Shown piece by piece: positions 41,865-52,421 of a DNA stretch of 64,000 nt. A model generated the notes under the pieces. The model saw only the letters and a program-made list of their open reading frames with translations. It was not told the origin of the DNA and ran no database searches. The DNA lies in NCBI RefSeq assembly GCF_021018895.1, contig NC_079378.1:24119160-24183159 (forward strand), read 5' to 3'. This DNA comes from Seriola aureovittata (lineage: Eukaryota; Chordata; Actinopteri; Carangiformes; Carangidae). Made by a program: the position numbers and the translations under genes. Positions within the stretch are counted from its first letter, which is position 1. Each line of letters starts with the position of its first letter.

Positions 41865-44800
41865 ATGTGTGATCATCAAGAAAAAGACCACAAGCGTGGA
41901 AAGGCGGCAAACTCCAAATCTCAACAAATGAAGCACCATCACCAAAACCAAGGCCACCGTCATCAGCACTACCAGCAAAAGTTACATCAGCCAGATGGCA
42001 ATGACAGCCAAGAGTAAGTGTGGCCATTCTTTGAGCAACATGACATGCCTGTAATTCATTCATAAAATCTGTGTTTCATTTTTAAATAGACCAAGCGATG
42101 TGAACATTCAGTATTTATGTTCCAGTGTTACTTTAACGCCCATGTGTTCTTTTGATAGCAGCCACTCAACAGCAGAGGACAGTATTTTCAGTGACCATCA
42201 CCCGGACCATCGACGCCCATGTGATAATGACAAGACCCATCATCCTCACTCTCACCACCATCACAAGCAAAATCATCGCCATGTTTCTCTTTCAGAAACC
42301 TCCTCCAGTTCCCCAACTGGTTCCTCCTCGTCCTCCTCCTCTTCTTCCTCTTCATCAACGTCCTCCTCCTCCCCTTCCTCCTCCTCCTCTTCCTCATCCT
42401 CTTCCTTCTCCTCCTCCTCCTCCTCTTCGACGTCTTCCTCCAGCCTGTCCTCTGAGACAAGCAGTGAGTGTTTGGATAGACATCCACTTAGGAAGCCTCA
42501 GCATTCACAGTCCTGTACTGACATTTCTGGTAAACGCAGGTACTTTGAAGAAGGAGACGACACAGCTCCTCTGATAGATAAAAGAGGTCATGTAAACAGA
42601 CTCTCTGCCAAACAGAAACGGGAGAAAGGCAAGTCCTCTCACAGTAGCCCCACCCAGAGCTCCCATAAGAACACACAAAAGATTGCAAGAGGCTCCCGAA
42701 ATGATGGAAGTATTCGCAAATCCAAATCAATGGAGGCTCTGACTAGACCCAAAGAAAGAGAAGGGCATGGGAATGAAGATGCAAAGGAACAAGAAAGGAG
42801 GAAAAGTGAAGCCAAGAAGAATTTGATGAAGGAAAAAATGAAGTTCTCTGCATTCCTTAATGAGATCACCCGACAGGTGCTGAGCCCGATGAGACTCACC
42901 ACTCTTGGGGTCACAGATGCTCAAAGACCCTGCAGTCCACGGCAGGCCTCTGCTAGAGCCGGTGCTGTAGAGAGCAGCACTGAGAAGCCCAGACAGCAGA
43001 GGAGTCGACCTGCCAGCGCAGACTCAGTCACCTCCAGCAAGCACTCCCACACCAGCCGGCACTCTGCTCGACTCTCTCAGTCCAGATCCTTCCATCACCA
43101 CAGTCACCACTCTGCAGACTCAGCCGCTCACATGCACCACAAGGCCAAAAGCTGCACTGACATCAGCTGTTTGAAAGGTCGTCACTCACGGTCTCAAACT
43201 CCTCAGCGTCACTCCCGCTCGTCTTCTTATAAGCACTCCCGCCGTCACCAAGGAGACCACACTTCTAGCCACCATCATCTTCAACATGAAGACTGTGATA
43301 GCCCAGGTCATCAGCATCACCACAGAGACCACCACAACACAAGTCATCACCATCACCATGGACACCACCATCATCACAGAGATCACCATAGCCCCACTTA
43401 TCCCCATAGTGACCACCACAACAGAAGCCACCATAGCACATCCCATCACCATCATCATGGAGATCGCCACAGCCCAACTCACCACCATGGTGAGAACCAC
43501 AGTGCAACTCATCATCATCACCATGGAGACCACCATGACCATGCTCATCACCACCACCATGGAGACCACCATGGCCATGCTCATCCCCATGGAGATGACC
43601 ATGTCACAACTCATCATCATCACCATGGAGACCCAAGTCATCATCGTGAAGGTCACCACACACCAACACACCACCATGGAGACCTTCACAGTTCAGGTCA
43701 CCACACACCAACACACCACCATGGAGACCTTCACAGTTCAGGTCACCATCACCATAGCAACCATCCAGACAGTGAATGCCCTACTACACCACGTCACCAC
43801 AGACACCACAGCCTATCCAGTGACCATGGAGAGCATCACAGCCCAACACATCGGCATCACCATAGAGACCACCGCAGGTCACAACATCACCGTCACCATG
43901 GAGACCACCACAGTGAAGGTCATCAGCATCACCATGGAGACCACCACAGTCCAGGCCATCACCATCACCATGGAGATCAACACAGTGAATCTCATCACCA
44001 TCACCATGGAGACCACCACAGTGAATCTCATCAGCATCACCATGGAGATCACCACAGTCCAGGCCATCACCATCACCATGGAGACCACCACAGTCCAGGC
44101 CATCATCACCACCATGGAGACCACCACAGTCCAGGCCATCACCATCACCATGGAGACCACCATGGTGAATCACTTCAGCATCACCATGGAGACCACCACA
44201 GTGAGTCTCATGAACATCACCATGGAGACCACCACAGTGATGAACATCACCATGGAAACCACCACAGTGAATCTCATCAGCATCACCGTGGAGACCACCA
44301 AAGTCCAAGCCATCACCATGGAGACCACCACAGTGAATCTCATCAGCATCACCATGGAGACCACCACAGTCCAAGCCATCACCATGGAGACCACCACAGT
44401 GACATTCATGAACATCACCATGGAGACCACCACAGTCCAAGCAATCACCAAGGAGACCACCACAGTGACGTTCATGAACATCACCATGGACACCACCACA
44501 GTGATGTTCATGAACATCAACATGCAGACAACCACAGTCCAAGCAATCACCATCACCATGGAGACCACCACAGTGAAATTCATGAACATCAACATGGAGA
44601 CCACCACATTCCAGGCCATCACCATCACCATGGAGACCACCACAGTCCAGGCCATCACCATCACCATGGAGACCACCACAGTCCAGGCCATAACCATCAC
44701 CATGGAGACCACCACAGTGAACTTCATGAACATCAACATGAAGAACACCACAGTCCAGGCCATCACCATCACCATGGAGACCACCACAGTCCAAGCCATC

Positions 44801-47683
44801 ACCATCACCATGGAGACCACCACAGTCCAGGCCATAACCATCACCATGGAGACCACCACAGTGAACTTTATGAACATCAACATGAAGAACACCACAGTCC
44901 AGGCCATCACCATCACCATGGAGACCACCACAGTCCAAGCCATCACCATCACCATGGAGACCACCACAGTCCTGGCCATCACCATCACCATGGAGAGCAC
45001 CACAGTCCAAGCCATCACCATCACCATGGTGACCACCACAGTACAGACCATCAGCATCACCATGGAGATTACTTTAATACAAACCATCACTCCAAAAACA
45101 ATGATCTCGACCATGATAACCACCATACTCATATGAAGGGACATTCTGCTGTAAGTCCACCTTCACACAGGAAGCCAGAGTCTCTGTCCAGCAAGGCCGA
45201 TTCCCCCAGGAACACTAGCAGCCCCTCCAGTCAGGACGAGGAACAGACGAGCTTCACTGACTCATCTTCACATAAAGTATGGCATTACTTTTCAAGACTC
45301 TACTCTTCCATGAAATCCCCTATTACACTATGTTCATTAAGAAATTATTGGCAGGTCAATAGTTACCCGTGTCTCATTAACAGGTTATGCAACAATGTTC
45401 CACTCATTTGTTTGCCTATTGATTTGGGCACCAGTGTTCATGTCACTGTGGACAATAGATTAGTTATTACTGAACGATAGATTAGTTATCATGCACACCC
45501 TAATGGTCATCAAATTGACATTGCCAATTACTGCTCTTTGTTCGGCTCTCATTTTTCAGCTAATTTCTTTCACTTCATTTGTTGTGCATCATAATAAATA
45601 GTATATATTTATTTCTGAATTAATTTCTGAATGTAATTTTTCTTGTGAAACTCATTTTGTTTTGTTCTTGAATACAGGAAAAGACTCATGAGCTGGGTAG
45701 AATCATGTAAGTGTGATGTAATTCTGTTGGTTATATTAACTGGTAAAAGTCATTGTCCAAGTGGCAGCCATGACAGTGATCAGTGTATAGATTGACTGGC
45801 TCAAAACTACTTTGGATGTGAACATCACAGAAAACATTGGCCTGAGTCTTTGTCAAAAATATGAAAGAATTTATCATTAAATAAATGAATCAAAAGCTTG
45901 TGAAGATTGTCTCACTTTGTCTTTTTGTGTGTCCATCCTGATAGGATACTACAGGAGAAGAATGAAGGTCTGCATCAAAGTTTGCTGAAGACAGCAGTGA
46001 GGATGGAGTGTTTAGGGGAGGAATTCATGAGCAGCCAAAAGATTTTGGAGACAGAGCTTCAGAGGACACGTATGGAGCTCAGCAACCTCACAGAGCGGTT
46101 TAAGAGGTAAAAGATGCAGTTTTACACTGAAGATGATCTACTATCTGTTATTTAAGCTCATGCAGTGTGAGATATTGTGTGTACACTGCAATAACTTCCC
46201 TCTCTCTCTTTGACTGCCTTATTTTAGACTACATGATAACTGCTCCTCCACACAACAGACCAATAATTTTCTACAGCAAAGACTTCACTCAGTGGTGAGA
46301 TCACTGGTATTTCTATGTTTCTTGCACATAAACTACAAACCAGTTCCTCGATTATTAAAACATTAATATGAATAGAAACAAGTTTTGACACACGTAGGAG
46401 CCTTTTTCTACTGAGTTATTGAGGATGGTTTAAAGTTATTTAACTGCAACATATTAAAGTCCCAAAACTTCCTGAAAGTTTATCTGTGATAACTATTCCT
46501 GTTCTCTCTGTGTCAGGCTCAGAGTATGGAAGGAGAACGTGAGAGGTTGAATCAGCGTATTTCAGTGCTGACGGAACAGCTCGCCGATTCAAAATTTGCC
46601 AACAGTGTGGAAACATTCAATGTAAGATCTTTACCTTTGTTTGAGTTATGGCCAGACAGTGGCTGCACCAACACATTCAATGCAAACACATTCAGGGGAG
46701 GAAAACCAGAAAACACAGACTCAAAAATCTCCTGGTATTCCTGATGATTTCTGTACATGCAGCATTCAGTATTAAAACCTCTTCTATATTATTTTGATTT
46801 AATCAATAAACTGATCAATTTGTGACCTTAGGTAACATCAATCCTGCACAAAACCAACCTCCATTTTCAGTCCGATGACACCATTAATCAGGTGGTTCTC
46901 CCCATTGCTCCCCCTCCGGCTCAGTTCATGGACAGCCAGAACTATGGAAAGGCTAAAGCCGGCAGTCAGGAGCAGTCCCTGGGGTCGGTTCCAGAGGAGG
47001 AGGAGTCTGACTGGTCAGAGCTGGGAGAGGAGACCCCTCGATTTATACTGACAGGATCAAACAGAGGTCAAACATGGAGATTCCAGGAGGGAGACATGGA
47101 CAAAGACAGCGAGTCCGGGGGCGAGGAAACTGTCAGACGACACTCTGCACGACCACGGCAGATACCTCATCTCCAGTTCACCATCCACAATGAGATTCTA
47201 CCGGCACCCCAGACCAATGCTTGCCCCTCTGGCTTCAAGAGTCTGTCAGATGACATGACAGGTGAGGGAACTTACAGGATCACCTCAAGTCCAAACCTCG
47301 GCTCTTCCATCCTGATCCGGTCAGCTAGCCTGGAGGAAATTCCTCTGGCACGCCATCACATGCAAAAGGAGCTAAGAGGCACGGAGGCCATGATGGACCT
47401 CCACCACCCAGGGGATGAAGCTATCGGGGATTTGGATAATGAGATCATTCATCACTGGAGAACAAGCAACGACAGGGAGGCAGGTATTGGCAGGCCGATG
47501 GAAAGCAGGACGTCAGACGCAGACAGCGGCCTGGCCAGCCTGCAGTCAGCTGAGCAGATGCTCAACCACTTCATACGTGAACCACAGTCCTGTGAAGGAA
47601 AAGGGCATGGCAGGGCTGAGATGCACGGCTGGACTGGAGGGATCCCAGACGAAGTGTTGAAAGGGGAGCGAACACAGCTGTGA
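41865..47683 (+). CDS. Histidine-rich repeat protein with TJAP1/BEGAIN-family coiled coil
   Basis: Seven coding exons join in phase: 41865-42013 (exon from 41770), 42159-45276, 45678-45706, 45945-46106, 46228-46294, 46517-46621 and 46832-47683, giving about 1493 residues. Order: a short His/Gln-rich start; a poly-Ser tract (about 97-152); a basic linker with two SCTDIS motifs; a segment with FLNEITRQVLSP (about 280); about 600 residues of His-Gly-Asp-His-His-Ser repeats (about 424-1020); then a coiled coil (from about 1100) and an acidic/Ser-rich tail. The coiled coil aligns without gaps to the start of TJAP1 (and BEGAIN): LQE-NE-L, then LE-EL, F-RL, TN, LH, LT-L-D-K. TJAP1 is a trans-Golgi/tight-junction scaffold and BEGAIN a postsynaptic one; neither has the His repeats. 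There is no signal peptide or membrane span, so it is probably cytosolic. The function of the repeat is unknown; divalent-metal binding is a guess. The start codon is uncertain. Confidence 0.8.
42300..42465 (+). repeat. Poly-serine tract (TCC/TCT repeats)
   Basis: Inside exon 42159-45276, nearly uninterrupted serine codons of the TCN type with a few Thr, Pro, Phe and Leu. The coding strand is almost pure pyrimidine. The antisense Arg/Lys-rich frame over it is a shadow. Confidence 0.9.
43280..45080 (+). repeat. Histidine-rich coding tandem repeat (30/36-nt units)
   Basis: In-frame units of 36 nt encode HHHHHGDHHSPG and relatives (SES, SEL, SDV, SPS variants). Some units are 30 nt (SHHHGDHHSE). 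The core CATCACCATGGAGACCACCACAGT is almost constant. The part up to about 43780 is more divergent; from about 43890 the copies are nearly identical. Because units are multiples of three and lack stops, other frames stay open across the same stretch (plus-strand frame 43286-45136, minus-strand frames 43784-45010 and 44170-45144). Those frames are by-products. Confidence 0.95.
43651..43746 (+). repeat. Exact 48-nt tandem duplication in the His-rich exon
   Basis: GGTCACCACACACCAACACA through GACCTTCACAGTTCA occurs twice in direct succession (43651 and 43699), encoding GHHTPTHHHGDLHSSG twice. No difference was seen between the copies, which points to a recent event. Confidence 0.85.
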
Positions 47684-48198
47684 CAGCAACATGAGTGCAC
47701 TGTTTCCTGTGTCTGAAAACATGATTTACTGTGACCTTTATTTACCTGGGAAAGGTCAATGAAGCTCTTTTTCCGTGACTCACTAATTTACATGTGTTTT
47801 GAGGAGACTTAGTCTTTGAATTCAAACTGTAATACTTACAGGATTTACCCTTTTCAGGCTGCACACTGAGCTCCTTCCTTTGTTTCTCATTAAAATACAT
47901 ACTAAAATGAATAATCACAATAAAAATATTCAACTCACACTCTCACTTTCAACCAAACCTATAAAAAAGTTTTCATCAGTACAACTAACATCTGCTAAGT
48001 GGCATCGGATAATATGTATTTAAACATAAACAATATTTTTCTCTACCTTGAAAAATCCTCTACAGTTGTTTAGATTTGGTCATTTAATGGTAAAATGTAA
48101 CTTTACCATATGTATTGTATTATATATATATAATATGTATTTTTGTTCTATAGATGCAGATATAGGCATTTTCTTTCCTGTTCTTTCATCTCTGCTGA

Positions 48199-48204
48199 AA
48201 TAAA
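48199..48204 (+). terminator. Polyadenylation signal, candidate end of the histidine-rich gene
   Basis: AATAAA about 0.5 kb after the stop, followed by GTAGTTGTTCAGTTT. An earlier AATAAA at 47919-47924 is an alternative. Confidence 0.4.
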
Positions 48205-48894
48205 GTAGTTGTTCAGTTTATCCTTTTGCTTTATTGCATGAAACATTATGGATTCAGTACTTCTTGTGTAGGTAGCCACAATAATGTATTTGAAGTTATT
48301 GTCTAACACTGTTCAATCCTAATGTTCAGCAGCATGTAAAAACATCCTCAAAGACTTTAGTGTTTTTCTGTTAATCAATGTTCCTGTTCTAAAAGGTGGT
48401 GTGAGTAGTTATAGTTATAGTAACACATATGTATACTTACAAATACAGCTATGTCATAGCTTTAAATACTATATATGTGTATATGCAAAAATATTGTCCT
48501 GTTGTGCAAAACATTTATTTCCTCTACAATAATTAACCTGCCAAGTGAAACGCTTGTAAATTAATAAATTCTACAAGCTTGTGTAAATGTCACCCATGTA
48601 ACTCTGTCCATGTAACATCTAATAAACCAAATTAAAAAACAATGAGACATAAATTCAGCTGTCTACGTTTCATTTCATCCCGGTTTCAGAGCTCTTAATT
48701 TTCAACTCGTATGTTTTATAGAACTGGACAATGGACAGGAATCAATTCACATATTATTGTTGAAATACAGTTGATAAGTAAGTGTAAGTGAATTCTTTGC
48801 CAAGTTAGCAGCAGCTCTGTGGATGGAGAGGTTCAGTCTTGGAGTCTGTCCAGACTGAAGTAGTATCTCGAAAACTAGTGTATGAAGGAAAATG

Positions 48895-48990
48895 AAATAT
48901 TTATTCATGGAGCCAAGAGGATGAATCCTAAGGACACTGATGATCCCCTGACTTTTGATCCAGCGCCACCACGACGGTCACATTCTTAGT
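48895..48990 (-). repeat. Dispersed teleost repeat, partial copy C
   Basis: GAGGATGAATCCTAAGGACA and GATCCCCTGACTTTTGATCC are the left part of the same element in reverse orientation. Confidence 0.55.
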
Positions 48991-49419
48991 TTGTTTTGTT
49001 ATTGCTATTGCTACATAGCTAACCTTAGCATTAACAGCTGTTCACTTACCAGTCTTACCAAGAGCCTCAGCCATTGTTGGATTTACAGTACAAGAGGTTG
49101 TAGTTCGTCCTCTGAGCAGCTACTGGAAGCTACAGTGACTCTGCATTGGAAAGTGACACAACTGGCTGACCAGGCTGGGGCTAGCTGGTTAGCATGCTAA
49201 CTCCAGTAGAAGAAAAGAAGTGAAAGAAATAGAATCAAAACAAGAGGGTTGCTTTCCACAGCTGGAGACAGCTGTTGTTGAGTAAGGGATTGAAGTTTGA
49301 TGCTGAACTCACAATGTTTCTTCTAGACTGGTCAGTAAACAGTTGTTAATGCTAATGTTAGCTATGTAACAATAGCAAAACTTACACATAGCTCCTGTAA
49401 AAAAAAAAAAGTCTCAAAA

Positions 49420-49745
49420 ACTATTGAACAGATGACCATTACATTTGGTCCAGGGATTCATGCTCTCCTCAGGATGAACTGAAATAACTCTGGTGATACT
49501 CTAAACCTCTGATCCAGCACCATCACATCAAAAATGAACTGGTAACTGAACTGTTGACCCAACACCTGCAGAACTAATGACGTTTCCACCAGCCACAGGT
49601 TTACTTTTTATTTAATGCTAATTAGCAAATATTAGCATGCTAACACACATGCTAAACATGATACCTACTAAACGTGAGCATGTTAGCATTGTCATTGTAA
49701 CAGCAAGGCTGTTCAGCCTCACATCTGCTAGCATGGCTGTAACAT
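49420..49745 (-). repeat. Dispersed teleost repeat, copy D
   Basis: A longer reverse copy: CTCAGGATGAACTG, GAACTAATGACGTTTCCACC, GCTAATTAGCAAATATTAGC and GAGCATGTTAGCATTGTCAT, ending near TGCTAGCATGGCTGT. Confidence 0.6.
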
Positions 49746-51154
49746 TGCAGTCTTGTTTGTGTTTGAACTGTTTTAAAAATGGACAGATTTAATTCTATCC
49801 ATACCACAGAATGCTTACAATGTAATTTTGATTCTTATTATATTACATGAAATGATTGTAATGTTCAAGTGCGACAGATCAACTTTCTTCTGTTTGGGTG
49901 ATTAGAAGCTGTGGCGAGTTAGAACAAGTCCAGATCTATGAGTATATGAAATAAAGTGACTATGCTGAATCACCATCGTCACTGACCCCTCACTGGTGAC
50001 TGAGAGCCCTGTTTTCAGCTCAGCATCAGTCATTTCATATTTTTGATATGACCCTGCTTCTACCAGATGAAAGAGCCTCTTCCTGCTGTTTCGGTTCTGC
50101 CTGAAACTTATTTAACTTTTGCTGACAGCTCAACCTTCTGTTGAGCAGGCACCAAAGAGAGAGTTATATTTATCCCTCTGAGCTCCTCATGGGTATTATA
50201 AGATAATAAACACTTATTCTCTCTTCCACCACACATTCATGTCCACCTTGGCTGAAGAGATACACTTCCTAATGTAATTCACTGACCATAGACATTAATA
50301 TTGTTTCAACTTTTTCAACTTTCAACTCTTCCTTCAAAATTCACACATAGCAGAGATGGGAAAAAAATAAAATGTTTGAAAATGAATTATTCTGAAACTT
50401 ATCAAAATTCTTGTTTTATTAAAATACACGTCCCTTTTTTTTGTCTATTTGTCTTTTAATCTCACATTCATTCCAGTTTACTTGTGTATTTGATGTAGTG
50501 TCATGAGGATATGTGTTACACAGTTAATGCATTATCATAACATCCATCTCCCTGTCAGGTTCAATTTGGTTTGTCATCCATGTCCCTCTGTGTGAGTGAT
50601 GGATGCTGAGCTGACAATGGCCTGGATTCACAGACCACTTTAATAGGATAGGTAGGCATTAGAGGTAAGACTCTCCCAGCATCCAGGTGCACCAAATCCA
50701 GTGTGCCAAATCCACTGTGTGGCACACTGGACGGTACACAGTGGTCGGTGGAGGTAACTGGACTTTTTTCAGCACTTTCTGGGGAGAAAAATAAGGTGAA
50801 TTTTGATGCACTGATGTGTGTTCAGTTGGAGACGCACCAGTTGGGATATAAAGTTTTAACATTTTATCCTCCAAGGATTTTGAGCTAACTTCTCTTGACT
50901 TTTTTTTGAGAAAAAAGTTTTTTTTTTTCTCACAAAGTTATCATCTATGTGTTTTTAATTGCGCTTGCACTGTTGCTACCAATCTATTTTCCAAATACCG
51001 TGTTGTATTTCAGTTTTGTCATCTTCAGCTCTGAGCCTTTGGAGTCCTGCCTCTCACCTCTTCTCCTCTCTCACAGACGAAACACAGCATCGTCCCTCGT
51101 TACCTCGCCGCTCTCCTTCCCCTATTCCCCCGGTAACACTCCTTCTCTGCAACC

Positions 51155-52344
51155 ATGGTGGTGATGAAGATGAAGTTCCCCTTTGAGAAAAGGGTGAAGC
51201 TAGCCCAGGGACTGTGGCTCCTCTCCTGGTTTGCCACAGTGGCCGGGGCCATAACCTTCACCCTGGGGTGCATCCTTAAGACGGAGCTCCGCAGGAGGGC
51301 AGAGGTACTTTTTAAAATTTAAATGCTTAGTGCTTCATGCTTAAGAGCTTACTTCATATTTCTAAAGCTTTGTAGTGAGTGACTCTTCTTTTACATTTTA
51401 GTTACCAAAAATTGTGATTACTGTTAAACTGTAATTAAATAAAATGGGTGATGTGTAACTCTCAGTGTAACAGAGACTATGTGTTGGAACTTGTGGTCCA
51501 ACTGTCTCATACTCTAAACTCAGCAGCCACATTCAGGGCCAACTGCAGTAAGTGATTAAAAACTAATTTGTGATTTACATAAATGTCATCAAGAACATCT
51601 TAATGCTATCTGTCATTTTGGGAGAAAACTTGAAAATGAGACGTTTCTTGAAAGGATAAAGTAAATCTGATACCATCAAAGAAATGTCCTTGTTAAGTGG
51701 AGATCAATGAGAGATAGATAGACCTGTGACCCACTTTAGATCCTGACTCATCATTCAATAAACCAGGCTCTGTCAGTCTTAATCATGCTAATCCCCTATT
51801 GAAGCCTGTCATTACAACTTTGCATTATTAACAAAACTACACAACTTTATATCTTATTTGGATGTTTTTCTTTCCCAGATTGAAACAGTTTGAACAATTT
51901 CATTTTCAGCCTTAAAAACATATTTCATTTTTAAACATGTTTGTCATATTTTTAAAAGTACCGACATATAATTTACCAGTGATTAAGAATGTTTTTTGAC
52001 AAGAAGGGGCGTGGTCTATTTCAATGGTTAGATCCTTTGATAGCAGTAGCTGGGGTTATGACAGTATTCTGTTTACACACTTTAATGGTTTTAAAAAGTT
52101 TAAATGAATGTGTGCATATTGTGAAGAAGAAAATTAAAAATGAAATGAAACATCAAAAGAAAATGAAAGACATACACAATAAATAGATAAACTACAGAAT
52201 TTATGAGGTTTACAAAAGTGATATCATGTCATGCCACAATGTTTCTTACTCCATCATTTTACTCCAAAGTAAAATCAACGTCATCAGTGTTACTGAATGT
52301 GAGACATCTATAAAACTCCACCATATTCTGGATGCCCCCCCCCA

Positions 52345-52421
<77 letters not shown>

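Larger units (their letters stand above)
48210..51000. other. Intergenic region before rom1
   Basis: No gene was recognised. It carries two copies of the dispersed repeat described at 8425 (48895-48990 and 49420-49745) and is otherwise AT-rich. Any retina-specific promoter of rom1 should lie at its right end, but I could not identify a specific factor site with confidence. Confidence 0.5.

Noticed and set aside
42188..42487. Minus-strand Arg/Lys-rich frame
   Set aside because: Shadow of the poly-serine TCC tract.
43286..45136. 616-codon plus-strand frame rich in Thr/Met and minus-strand frames of 408 and 324 codons
   Set aside because: They are by-products of the stop-free 30/36-nt repeat; only the His frame joins to non-repeat coding sequence and to downstream exons in phase.
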